Below, one piece after another: positions 27,879-36,716 of a stretch of DNA of 64,000 bases (positions are counted from its first letter, which is position 1; each line of letters opens with the position of its first letter). The DNA lies in contig NZ_LYXE01000170.1 of the NCBI RefSeq assembly GCF_002532075.1, positions 1 through 64,000 of the forward strand, written 5' to 3'. Position numbers and translations under genes: made by a program. Below the pieces are notes generated by a model. The model ran no database searches. It worked only from the letters and a program-made list of their open reading frames with translations, and was not told where the DNA came from. The DNA is from Candidatus Chloroploca asiatica. Lineage in GTDB: Bacteria > Chloroflexota > Chloroflexia > Chloroflexales > Chloroflexaceae.

Positions 27879-30800
27879 ATGCTGGCACCCGAGACGACTC
27901 TCCATGACCACTATCGCATCCTGGCGGTGGTGGCTGAGTATGATGATGAGGTCATCTATCGTGCGCTCGATACTCGTCATGCGCTGCGTGTGATGATCGC
28001 GCAATTGCCCCAGCCAGATGCCCATGCGTTGACTGATGTGCAAGCGCTGACAACCCAGATCGCCAGTGTCGAGGCTCCGATGTTGTTGCGCCTGCATGAC
28101 CATTTTGTGCAGGGGGTTAGTTATTTTGTTGTGACCGATGACCCCGTTGGTCAGTCCCTCGATCAGGTTGCCCTCCAGCAAGATGGGCCGTTGCCTGAAG
28201 CTACGGTCCTTGCGTATGTTGAGCAACTATTAAACGGGCTCGATCATTTGCACAAGCACAGTCCGCCCCTGCTGGCAGGCGATCTGCGCCCAACTGATCT
28301 CTGGTCAGCCCTCGATGGCGGCCTCTTTCTGGCTCCGTTTGCGCTGGTGCGCCACGTCGGTCGCGACCGCTCGCCCTATCGTGCCCCCGAGTTGTACGAT
28401 CTTCACGCTGAACCAACGATAACGAGCGATGTCTATGCCATCGGTGCCGTGCTCTATCAGTTGCTTACCGGATTGGCACCGCTTCCAGCCCCTGAGCGTC
28501 AGGCTGGTACAATGCTCGATGCACCACGGGTGATCCATCCCCGCGTTTCGGTGCTCGCCGAGCAACTGGTGCTGCGCTCGCTTGAACTCAAGCCCGTAAA
28601 TCGCTATCAATCCGCCCGCGAGATGCGCAGTGCCCTCCATGCCGTACGCTTGATGGCCGGACAAACGCTCGGAGCCGTTGCGTCGGTCGAGTCAGTTCAG
28701 CCTCTAGGAGCAGTGCCGGCAAGCGCCCCCGTTCAGATGCTCGCCCCGGCGGTGCCTCCTGAAATCACCGGGCCGTTACCTCCTGCTCCCCCACCTGTGC
28801 TGTCCCCGCCGTCGTCTGGCACAACTCCATCCAGGCTCGCCTCTACTCAGTCGGCTGCCGATAGGTCGCATACGCTGCTACTTGCCCTCACAACGGCGCT
28901 CGTGATCATCGCTCTCTTTATCTGTGTGCTGGGTCTCTGGCTCGGTTTTCTGGTGTTGCGCGAGCGTACGGCGTTTTCAGGCTCAGACTCCGCAGCTCTT
29001 GGCACATCGGGCAGGGCAACCGGGGTGGTGGGTACCCCCGATCCTACCACAATTGCTCTCATACAAGCCGGGGCGAGCTTTACTCAGACCCGCCAGTTAC
29101 GTGATGAGCGGGTCGGCGTGGTACTCTATTCGCCTGATGGTGCGCTGATCGCAACCGGGCTTGGCCGCACCGTTGAGTTGCGCACTGGTACGAATTTTGC
29201 GCCACTAGCTCGCCTCGAAGGGCACGTCGGTGATGTGAGCGCTCTCGCCTTCGCGCCCGATGGCCGTATCCTCGCCTCGGGTGCTCAGGATGATCCTCGA
29301 GTCTATCTCTGGGATGTGATGAGCCGTCGCCAGATCAGGCAATTCGAGGGGCATACTGGTTGGATTAGGAGCCTCGCCTTTTCACCTGATGGCAGCTTGC
29401 TCGCCTCCGGAAGCACCGATGCAACCGTGATGCTCTGGGAGGTTGCGTCAGGTCGGCTACTCGCAACGTTCAGCGGGCATCGCGACTATCTTGGCAATCT
29501 TGCCTTTAGTCCGGATGGCACCACACTCGCCTCGGCCTCGCGTGATGGAACGGTGCGAATGTGGGACGTAGCGGGTGGGCGCGAGCGCACTACCTTCGCT
29601 TATACGGGGCCAATCAATCCAACCAGCGGTGAACCCTACTGGCTCACCGGGCTTGCTTTTAGCCCCGATGGACGCCAACTTGCGGTTGGTTCAGTCAATG
29701 GCTCAGTCTATGTGCTCGAAGCCGCCACCGGCCAGCTTGTCTACGAATTGCAAGGCCATCAGAGTTGGGTGGGCATGCGTGGCGTAAGTTTCAGCCCCGA
29801 TGGCACTACACTCGCCAGCGCAAGCCTCGACGGTAGCGTGCGTCTATGGGATGCCCGCAATGGGGCGAGTCGCGGCACCCTCAGCGAGCAGGGGTTGCAA
29901 CTCTTTAGCCTGAGTTGGCATCCCGATAGCACTAGGCTGATCGCGAGTAGTGATACTGCCGGTGGGCTAACTGTGTGGGATATCCAGCAGGGCTTGGCTC
30001 AACAACACATTCTGTTGAGCCAAGGTGCCGTCATTGCACTCGCCTATGCCCCTGACGGCAGCCTCCTCGGTACCGGCGGCATCAACGGTATCGTGAACCT
30101 GCACCAGCTTGCCACTGGCCGCCAACAGACCCTCAGCGGAGGATCACCAACCGGCCAGTATCTGGCGCTGCTCAGTCCAACCCGCATGGTTGCGATCAAT
30201 GAGGATGGCGCCCTCGTTGTCCTCAGCCTCGATGGTGCCAGTCATAACCGTCAACTCGCCGGTCTCGCTGGGCGCGCTGTGACCCTCGATGTGAGCGCCG
30301 ATCGGCAGCGTATCGCCGTAGGCAATAATCGCGGCGAAGTCGTGATCTGGCACACCGACACCTTGGATGTCCAACAGACTCTCCGCGGCCTCAGTGGCAC
30401 GGTGCTCGCCGTGGCCTTCAGTGATGACGGGCGCACGCTCGCAGCAGCCTCAAATACTCCCTCTGAACGCCCCGAGATCATGGTGTGGAATGTGGCGAGT
30501 GGGGTTCAACAAGGCCTCTTTCGTGGACACAGCGCCCCAATTACCGCCCTACGGATGATCGCCGGTCAGGATCTCGTGGCGAGTACGAGTCGCGACGGTA
30601 CCCTCAAGCTCTGGCGCGCTTCAGACGGTGCTGAAGTGCGGTCAATCGAGGCCCCACCAGACGATGGCTGGTTCACCAGTGTAACCGTCTCTGCCGATGG
30701 CTCCCTGATAGCCACCGGTAGTCTTGCAGGCCGCGTCACCTTCTGGGAGACCGCCACGGGCACACCGTTGAACCAGATCGATCTGGCGAGCAGCGGGCCA

Positions 30801-30890
30801 ATCCTCAATCTGCTCTTGCGTACCGATAGCCGTCAACTTGCCATTGCTACCCGTGATGCGGGCGTGCTCCTCTTTGAACCAGAGTTCTGA
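27879..30890 (+). CDS. Membrane pseudokinase with a C-terminal WD40 double propeller
   Basis: The protein has 1003 residues. Residues about 5-260 are a Ser/Thr-kinase fold (start HDHYRILAVVAEYDDEVIYRAL, split here as YRILAVVAEYDDE), but key residues are missing. The AxK lysine is not seen (ALRVMIAQL), the catalytic loop reads LLAGDLRPTDLW instead of HRDLKPxN, and DFG is replaced (LAPFALV). The lobe then has YRAPELYD and SDVYAIGAVLYQLLTG as in true kinases. A Pro-rich linker and one transmembrane helix (about 330-355, LVIIALFICVLGLWLGFLVL) come next. About 13-14 WD40 repeats (about 410-1000; LAFSPDGSLLASGSTDATVMLW and similar, split by eye) would make two beta-propellers outside the membrane. 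A non-catalytic scaffold or sensor is likely. Confidence 0.85.
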   Translation: MLAPETTLHDHYRILAVVAEYDDEVIYRALDTRHALRVMIAQLPQPDAHALTDVQALTTQIASVEAPMLLRLHDHFVQGVSYFVVTDDPVGQSLDQVALQQDGPLPEATVLAYVEQLLNGLDHLHKHSPPLLAGDLRPTDLWSALDGGLFLAPFALVRHVGRDRSPYRAPELYDLHAEPTITSDVYAIGAVLYQLLTGLAPLPAPERQAGTMLDAPRVIHPRVSVLAEQLVLRSLELKPVNRYQSAREMRSALHAVRLMAGQTLGAVASVESVQPLGAVPASAPVQMLAPAVPPEITGPLPPAPPPVLSPPSSGTTPSRLASTQSAADRSHTLLLALTTALVIIALFICVLGLWLGFLVLRERTAFSGSDSAALGTSGRATGVVGTPDPTTIALIQAGASFTQTRQLRDERVGVVLYSPDGALIATGLGRTVELRTGTNFAPLARLEGHVGDVSALAFAPDGRILASGAQDDPRVYLWDVMSRRQIRQFEGHTGWIRSLAFSPDGSLLASGSTDATVMLWEVASGRLLATFSGHRDYLGNLAFSPDGTTLASASRDGTVRMWDVAGGRERTTFAYTGPINPTSGEPYWLTGLAFSPDGRQLAVGSVNGSVYVLEAATGQLVYELQGHQSWVGMRGVSFSPDGTTLASASLDGSVRLWDARNGASRGTLSEQGLQLFSLSWHPDSTRLIASSDTAGGLTVWDIQQGLAQQHILLSQGAVIALAYAPDGSLLGTGGINGIVNLHQLATGRQQTLSGGSPTGQYLALLSPTRMVAINEDGALVVLSLDGASHNRQLAGLAGRAVTLDVSADRQRIAVGNNRGEVVIWHTDTLDVQQTLRGLSGTVLAVAFSDDGRTLAAASNTPSERPEIMVWNVASGVQQGLFRGHSAPITALRMIAGQDLVASTSRDGTLKLWRASDGAEVRSIEAPPDDGWFTSVTVSADGSLIATGSLAGRVTFWETATGTPLNQIDLASSGPILNLLLRTDSRQLAIATRDAGVLLFEPEF

Positions 30891-30904
30891 TCCCACAGCG
30901 TTCG

Positions 30905-31519
30905 TTATTCCGCGTAGCGCTCCTCTTTCCACGGATCAGCATGATTGTTGTACCCGTAGCGCTCCCAGAAACCAAGCTTGTCATGGCTCAGAAACTCAAG
31001 CCCACGGAGCCATTTGGCACTCTTCCAGAAATATTTGCCCGGCGTGAGCAAGCGCAAAGGATAGCCATGCTCGGGGGTCAACTCTTCACCCTCGTACGTA
31101 TAGGCCAGCAGCGCATCAGGGTGCAGCAGAACCTCCAGCGGCACATTGGCGGTAAAGCCGTATTCGCAGTGTGCAATGACATGTGTTGCCGTCGGCAACA
31201 GGGCCGGGATCGCCTGCAGAAAATCACTGAACCGAATCCCTCCCCACCGTGTATCAAGCTTGCTCCAACGGGTTACGCAGTGAATGTCGGTCACAATCTC
31301 GACCGTCGGCAAAGCCCGGAATTCAGCAAAGCTCAGCCGTGTGGTTGTTTCAAGCTCCCCCCACACACGCAGATCCCAATTCTGCTCCACATCAGGATAT
31401 GAGGGAACATTGCCATAGTGCAGTACCGGGAATTTGTCAGTCACATACTGTCCCGGAGGCACCCTCCCGGCTTCGGCAGCACTATTCTGGTCATCCTGCT
31501 TTTTGTACGCTTTGAACAT
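30905..31519 (-). CDS. Molybdopterin-dependent oxidoreductase of the sulfite oxidase/YedY family
   Basis: The 204-residue protein matches a single Moco-binding SUOX-fold domain. The conserved DIHCVTRWSKLDTRWGG holds the molybdenum-ligating cysteine. HCEYGFTANVPLE and GYPLRLLTPGKYFWKSAKWL are the usual later segments. There is no twin-arginine signal and no membrane segment, unlike MsrP/YedY, so it is probably cytoplasmic. The substrate is unknown; oxo-transfer is expected. It lies 12 bp after pgl and is the last gene of a five-gene minus-strand operon. The start MFKAYKKQDD has GGAGGGAC upstream. Confidence 0.88.
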   Translation of the reverse strand: MFKAYKKQDDQNSAAEAGRVPPGQYVTDKFPVLHYGNVPSYPDVEQNWDLRVWGELETTTRLSFAEFRALPTVEIVTDIHCVTRWSKLDTRWGGIRFSDFLQAIPALLPTATHVIAHCEYGFTANVPLEVLLHPDALLAYTYEGEELTPEHGYPLRLLTPGKYFWKSAKWLRGLEFLSHDKLGFWERYGYNNHADPWKEERYAE

Positions 31520-31531
31520 CGTCCCTCCTTA

Positions 31532-32263
31532 TCATGCAAGCTCACGTGCCGCAGCCGCATCAAGCATCCACGTCACCCGCCCAGCGGGCGGACGCACCAG
31601 TTGCGCTGGCAAGCGTTGTGGATCATAAGCACCTTGTAACACCTGACGTACCATCGGGGCTTTGTCGGCCCCGGCCACAAGAAAGATGACCCGACGCGCC
31701 CGGTTGAGCGCATGGGCCGTCAAGGTCACACGCGTTGGCGGAGGCTTCGGTGCATCGGTGACGGGCGCAACGAGCGTCTCAGGGCTAGCCTCAAGTTGGG
31801 GAAAACCGGGGAAGAGCGACGCCGTGTGTCCATCAGGCCCCATCCCGAGCAACGCAAGATCGATCTGCCCCCCATGGCGCTCAAGCAGCGCTTCGACCTG
31901 GTTTTGGTAGACCCGGGCGGCTTCTTCCACCGGATAATAGGTCGCCACCGGAAAGACCTGCTCGGAAGGGATCGGTACATGATCAAGCAGGGTTTGCCGG
32001 GTCTGAAAATAGTTGTTTTCGCGATCATGAAAAGGTACGAGCCGCTCGTCGGCCCAGAGGATGCTCAAGGCGTGCCACGGTACTAGGTTGCGCAGGGGAG
32101 CCTGACACAACTGGTGGAAGACCCCTGGCGGGGCCGACCCCCCCGACAGCACTACCAGGGCACGGGAACGTTGGGCCAACAGGGCTGCGATCTGACTCGC
32201 TGTGGCCGCCTGCGCTTCTTCGACCGTCGGATAGACCAGGATCTCCGGGTTGGTACTCATCAT
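31532..32263 (-). CDS. pgl: 6-phosphogluconolactonase
   Basis: The enzyme hydrolyses 6-phosphogluconolactone in the oxidative pentose phosphate pathway. It has 243 residues, the usual DevB/Pgl length. Diagnostic segments are ALVVLSGGSAPPGVFHQL (phosphosugar-binding loop), SILWADERLVPFHDRENNYFQTR (split as ILWADERLVP) and LALLGMGPDGHTASLFPG. The start codon overlaps the stop of the upstream APH-like gene by 4 bp, so the two are translationally coupled. Neither zwf nor gnd is in the window. Confidence 0.93.
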   Translation of the reverse strand: MMSTNPEILVYPTVEEAQAATASQIAALLAQRSRALVVLSGGSAPPGVFHQLCQAPLRNLVPWHALSILWADERLVPFHDRENNYFQTRQTLLDHVPIPSEQVFPVATYYPVEEAARVYQNQVEALLERHGGQIDLALLGMGPDGHTASLFPGFPQLEASPETLVAPVTDAPKPPPTRVTLTAHALNRARRVIFLVAGADKAPMVRQVLQGAYDPQRLPAQLVRPPAGRVTWMLDAAAARELA

Positions 32264-33264
32264 GCCCCCTGTCGGTTCGGCATACCTGCCACGGTTTCAA
32301 GCAAACTCCGCGCTTCGTCACGGGCGGCTTCGTGCGGCAAGGCGCGACTGTAGCGATATGAGGCAAGCCAGTAGTTCGCCAGTAACCGTAACCGAGGCAA
32401 GCGTATCTGTTCTGCTTCACTTAACGGCATCGTCGCGCAGTAACCGTCGAGCAGACCCTCGCGCCAGGCCGCAGGATAGCTGGCACAGAGGCCCGTCGCT
32501 AGGTCAAAAAGACCGTCACCACCAACACACGCCCCCGGTTCGACCAGGGCCTCAAGATGCACATGTGGCCCTGATGTACAGCGGACAGCCCCTGGCCCAA
32601 AGTTGCCGTGCATCAAGACGGGATGCTCGCACGTCAGCCGTGGATCATCAAGCAGGCGCGCCACGGCCTCCTGTTCAGCCTCGCTGAAAACTAGGCTATC
32701 AGTCGGCGGTGGGGCAAACGTGTGGCCGAGCCGTGCAAGCGTCGCCTGCCAGCGCATCGTTGGCCAGCGCCCATGCTTGTTGGGACGCCACATCCCCGGT
32801 GTCGTCACCCGCTGCATCCGCCGCAAGGCGCGCCCCGCCTGACGCCCAACCCCCCGCAAGAGGTGCGGTTCCGTCAGTTCAGCCGCGCTGATCCCGGGGA
32901 CGTAGGTTTCAAGCGTATACGCAAAGGGCAACAGACTGCGCGAAAGATCCCGCTGGATAATCTGTGGCCCAGGGAGTTGTTGCCCATTCAGGCAGCGCAT
33001 GAAAAAAATATAGGCGGTCAGATCATCCTCCGGGGCAATCCGCAGGATCAGGTGTTCACTCAAGGTCGAGATCCGTACCAGCAGGTGCGCTTCGGTCTGC
33101 CCATAAAAGATAACTTCGCGTGGACGAAGATTCGTCGTGCGGACAACCAGCGTCGTATAGTCACCCAGGTGCGCCAGTGCTTGCCGCCAGGGTTGACTGA
33201 CCCCTTCGGTCACCGGTGGGACATAATGGTTGAGATAGCTGTAATCGACGCTCCGTGAAATCAT
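32260..33264 (-). CDS. APH/choline-kinase-fold protein with degenerate active site
   Basis: The 334-residue protein has the aminoglycoside-phosphotransferase-type bilobal layout. The hinge is TLETYVPGISAAEL, the helical C-lobe starts ALRRMQRV, and the catalytic-loop position is VLMHGNFGPGAV. In active members this reads HGDxxxxN; here Asp is Asn and the later Asn is Ala. The metal-binding Asp of the next strand is not seen (LEALVEPGA), although GDGLFDLATGL is kept. It is therefore probably a pseudo-kinase or a strongly divergent one. It overlaps the 3' end of the TIGR03663-NHL gene (4 bp) and the 5' end of pgl (4 bp). Confidence 0.7.
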   Translation of the reverse strand: MISRSVDYSYLNHYVPPVTEGVSQPWRQALAHLGDYTTLVVRTTNLRPREVIFYGQTEAHLLVRISTLSEHLILRIAPEDDLTAYIFFMRCLNGQQLPGPQIIQRDLSRSLLPFAYTLETYVPGISAAELTEPHLLRGVGRQAGRALRRMQRVTTPGMWRPNKHGRWPTMRWQATLARLGHTFAPPPTDSLVFSEAEQEAVARLLDDPRLTCEHPVLMHGNFGPGAVRCTSGPHVHLEALVEPGACVGGDGLFDLATGLCASYPAAWREGLLDGYCATMPLSEAEQIRLPRLRLLANYWLASYRYSRALPHEAARDEARSLLETVAGMPNRQGA

Positions 33265-36200
33265 GGCATCTGGATTGCTGGTAATACAAAATAGAGCACC
33301 CGTCCCGACAGGCGATCAGTCACCCACACTCCTCCGTCGGCATCAACGGCCATCCCACTCGGTCCATTCAGCGAGGCAAGATCAGCCCCTGGCCCACCCC
33401 AGCGCAGCAGCGGATCACCCCGCAGGTTGAACGCAAGCACCTGATTCCTAGCCGGTACACTGACAAAAACGGTACTTTCAGCAGTTACGGCAATCGATGG
33501 GTCATCATAGGTGTTTTCATTCCACCCGCTGATCCGCCAGGTCACCAGCGGGATGCTGCTCACCCGCCCTGACCCATCCGGCGTAAAGACCTGCACTCGC
33601 CCATTCCAGATGTCGGCGACAAAGACATTGCCCCGTGCATCGACGGCCACCCCGGTCGGCTCATTGAACTGGCCGAGCTCACTCCCCGCCCCTCCAAACT
33701 GGTAGAGGAAGGTGCCCGTATCATCGGTGACGACAATGCGCCGGTTGCCGGTATCGGCAATATAGACCCTGCCTTCGTTATCAACCGCTATGCCGCGTGG
33801 CCCAAAGAAGCCCAGCGGATTGGCCTCGTTGCGTGCCGGGTCGCCATCGGTGATCGTCGCCCGTCGCCCGTCGGCGAGATCGCTCTCACCCGAACCCCAG
33901 GTTGTCATAACCTGTCCCTCGGGATTGTATTTGACAACCCGTGCGTTCCAGGTGTCGGCCACGTAGAGGTTGCCCGCGCTGTCTACGGCCACACCACGCG
34001 GCTCGTACAACTGGCCCGGTTCGTTGCCAAAACCACCGATGGAGCGGAGCAATTCACCCGTCGCGCTAAAGACGTGGATCTGGTGCCGCCCGGTGTCGGC
34101 TACATAGAGGTTGCCATTGGCGTCAACCGCCGCCCCGGTTGGATTGCCACCTTCTAATGGCCCGGCTGCAACCTGCTGTGCAACCAGACGCAACGACGGT
34201 GCTGCGCCGGTCGTGCCGCTTCCTATGCCGCTCGCCTCACCAACTCCACCCGCTAGATCCTGCCGCAACCAGAATTCCATCTCGCGTGCGCCTGGCACAA
34301 GCGGGTAGGGCAGTTCGCGATAGAGCACATATTTACCCAATGTACCCCAGTTTTCACGCCGGAACGGCCACATCAGCACTTCAAATGGCCCATAGACCTC
34401 CGCCGAAATGTCGCGCCCACATCCGCCCCCTTCCGACGTGCCCTCCAGTTCATCCCGTGGTGTCCAGGTACTGTAATAAAAGCGTTTGTACCCCGGACTC
34501 TGCGGTGAACACTTGTCCCCTTCGGGGAACCACCAGTTGAAGATGCTCGCCGGACCGTAGGGCTGCACATATGCTTCACTCAATACGTTGCGCACTTCAG
34601 TGGTCACATGGGGCTTGTAGAGCATGACCACGGGGGCGAGCACCGTGGTGCCGTCGGGCATCTGCGCCTCGAAGGTGCTCTGCGTCGGATTCGTCTGAAA
34701 GTCCTCGCGTTTCGTCCAGGCAACTCGCTGGAAGTCGCGGAAGTACCATTGCAACGGCCACGCCAGCGAACCGTCACCCGACGGCCCGCCACTGTCAACA
34801 ATGATCGGCATGCTCAAGCCGCCCGTCACATCCTCCGACGTGCGTGAGCCACGGGTCAGATTGATGGCTAGTTCGCGCACATCGGCGACATGCCGCGGCA
34901 CATCCGGGGCGGTCTGGGTGTAGATCATCGGCTCGATCGGCGTATCTGGATGGGTATAGACCACCAACCAGGTGGCTCGGATTGTATACGCCCCAACCAG
35001 TACCACCAGCGTCAACCCCGCGACTGCGGCTACCTGGCGGGCACCAAGGTGATGCGCCAGCGTCAGCAGCCAGTAGATCAGGCCGCCAGCAATCAGTAGG
35101 GGCACCAATCCTTGCAAAAAGTTCCGCTGCGCCTCTTGCCCTGCCCCGGTCTCGCCAAGTCGCCACAGCGCAACGCTCACGGCAACCCCGATCAGACTGG
35201 TCAGTACCGGGACGAGCCAGATCGTCGCCCACGCGAACGGCCTGCCTTCTCCAGCACCATCCTCGGCAGATGGGGTTGGCCTGGCCGCTTCGATCATCTT
35301 CGCAATCACCCATGCCATCAAGAGGTTGCCCGGCAGCGCCATATGCACGACCAGCCACGGCATCTTCTCGCCTGCCCACGAAAAGATGATCAGCGCCGTC
35401 CAGAACCAGAAGACGGTCAGCAATGGATAGAGCGGCCACGGTTTGGCCGGTACGACAATGGTCTCCTCAGACGCCGGAACCTGCTCGTCTTCGGCTGAAG
35501 CCTCCGGTACCCGCGCTTTGCGGGCGGCAACCAGGCGCTGCGCCACCGCCACAATCATTGCGACCACGGTACCAATGCCAGCCGCGAACGCCAGCGGATC
35601 ATACAGCGGCAAAAGGATCAGGTAGTAATACCACGGCTGATCACCTCGCGCATACTCTTGCTGGCTGCCCAACCAGTACGCTAAACCCGCATATAACCCA
35701 TCAAGCGCCCCTCGCATGTAAATAAAGAATGAAGAGTAGAGCACAAGGTAGATCGAAAAAAGGATGCCTAGCGCAATCCAGATCGTCTCACGCCGCTCAC
35801 GCCACAACTCCTGCAGCCGCGGAATCAAGATGGGCTGTGGCTCCCATAGGCTCTGACAGAGCCAGGCAAGCAGAAAGGCCGTCGCGACCAGAAAGGCTTT
35901 TTCACCAAAATAGAGCCCCTGACCAACCGGGATGCGCGGGTTAAAGACCATCAAGACCAGTGCCAGCGCCATGACGCCAAGCAAGAAGAAGTTCAAATAG
36001 CGGGCAAAGCGACTCTCGGCTAGCAAGCGCATTAATACAAAGATGCCAAAAATAAAGAAGAGAATGTAGTAGAGTTCATGAGTTGCGACCGCCAGGGCGA
36101 TTGCCACCGCTGTCAAATAGAGCCACCGGGCCTTGCCGGTGTCAAGCCACCGCAGTGCCCCAATGAACATCCACAGTTCCCAGAGCACCATCAGACCATC

Positions 36201-36713
36201 GTGGCGTGCAAACCGCGTATAGTAGAGTAAGGCCGGGGTAAACCCGAGCAACAGCGCCGCCACCAGGGCACCCCCACGCCCAACATAGGGCCGGAGCCAC
36301 CAGGCCGAGGCGACTAGGAAGATGCCAGCTACCGCCATCGGTAGGCGCGCCTGCGCGTCACCATCCCCAAAGAGAAAATAGGCCAGTGCCGTGAAATAGT
36401 AGAGTGACGGCCCATGATAGACCGGATCATAACAGTAGGTCGGCGAAATGCGATCAATGCGGGGGCGACCCTCTATCTCCACTCCACTCCAACAATTAAA
36501 GCCACCAGCACCCGTATAAAGTCGCCAACTCGACCAGGCATGAATGCTCTCATCGTGGTGCAGCGCCATCCGGTCAAGGCCCCAGAGATGGGCCATCACA
36601 CTGGCAACGATAATTAGCGTATACGCAACCACTTCCCATCTCACCCGCGCCAAATCAAAAGCACGGGTCAGGGCAAACGGGCGTGGGTTTGGATCAATGG
36701 TCTCAACTGCCAT
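33261..36713 (-). CDS. TIGR03663-type polytopic glycosyltransferase-like protein fused to NHL repeats
   Basis: The protein has 1150 residues. The first part (about 1-600) resembles GT-C/GT39-like membrane transferases: a first helix, then LDRMALHHDESIH with the acidic pair typical of the first outside loop, YHGPSLYYFTALAYFLFGDGDA, and about a dozen hydrophobic segments. An extracytoplasmic stretch follows. The last about 300 residues are NHL repeats (PTGAAVDANGNLYVADTGRH, EPRGVAVDSAGNLYVADTWN, GPRGIAVDNEGRVYIADTGN), giving a six-bladed propeller outside the membrane. Its relative directly upstream lacks the propeller, so the pair looks like a tandem duplication in which one copy gained it. 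Lipid-linked sugar transfer is inferred only. Confidence 0.85.
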   Translation of the reverse strand: MAVETIDPNPRPFALTRAFDLARVRWEVVAYTLIIVASVMAHLWGLDRMALHHDESIHAWSSWRLYTGAGGFNCWSGVEIEGRPRIDRISPTYCYDPVYHGPSLYYFTALAYFLFGDGDAQARLPMAVAGIFLVASAWWLRPYVGRGGALVAALLLGFTPALLYYTRFARHDGLMVLWELWMFIGALRWLDTGKARWLYLTAVAIALAVATHELYYILFFIFGIFVLMRLLAESRFARYLNFFLLGVMALALVLMVFNPRIPVGQGLYFGEKAFLVATAFLLAWLCQSLWEPQPILIPRLQELWRERRETIWIALGILFSIYLVLYSSFFIYMRGALDGLYAGLAYWLGSQQEYARGDQPWYYYLILLPLYDPLAFAAGIGTVVAMIVAVAQRLVAARKARVPEASAEDEQVPASEETIVVPAKPWPLYPLLTVFWFWTALIIFSWAGEKMPWLVVHMALPGNLLMAWVIAKMIEAARPTPSAEDGAGEGRPFAWATIWLVPVLTSLIGVAVSVALWRLGETGAGQEAQRNFLQGLVPLLIAGGLIYWLLTLAHHLGARQVAAVAGLTLVVLVGAYTIRATWLVVYTHPDTPIEPMIYTQTAPDVPRHVADVRELAINLTRGSRTSEDVTGGLSMPIIVDSGGPSGDGSLAWPLQWYFRDFQRVAWTKREDFQTNPTQSTFEAQMPDGTTVLAPVVMLYKPHVTTEVRNVLSEAYVQPYGPASIFNWWFPEGDKCSPQSPGYKRFYYSTWTPRDELEGTSEGGGCGRDISAEVYGPFEVLMWPFRRENWGTLGKYVLYRELPYPLVPGAREMEFWLRQDLAGGVGEASGIGSGTTGAAPSLRLVAQQVAAGPLEGGNPTGAAVDANGNLYVADTGRHQIHVFSATGELLRSIGGFGNEPGQLYEPRGVAVDSAGNLYVADTWNARVVKYNPEGQVMTTWGSGESDLADGRRATITDGDPARNEANPLGFFGPRGIAVDNEGRVYIADTGNRRIVVTDDTGTFLYQFGGAGSELGQFNEPTGVAVDARGNVFVADIWNGRVQVFTPDGSGRVSSIPLVTWRISGWNENTYDDPSIAVTAESTVFVSVPARNQVLAFNLRGDPLLRWGGPGADLASLNGPSGMAVDADGGVWVTDRLSGRVLYFVLPAIQMP

Positions 36714-36716
36714 GTT

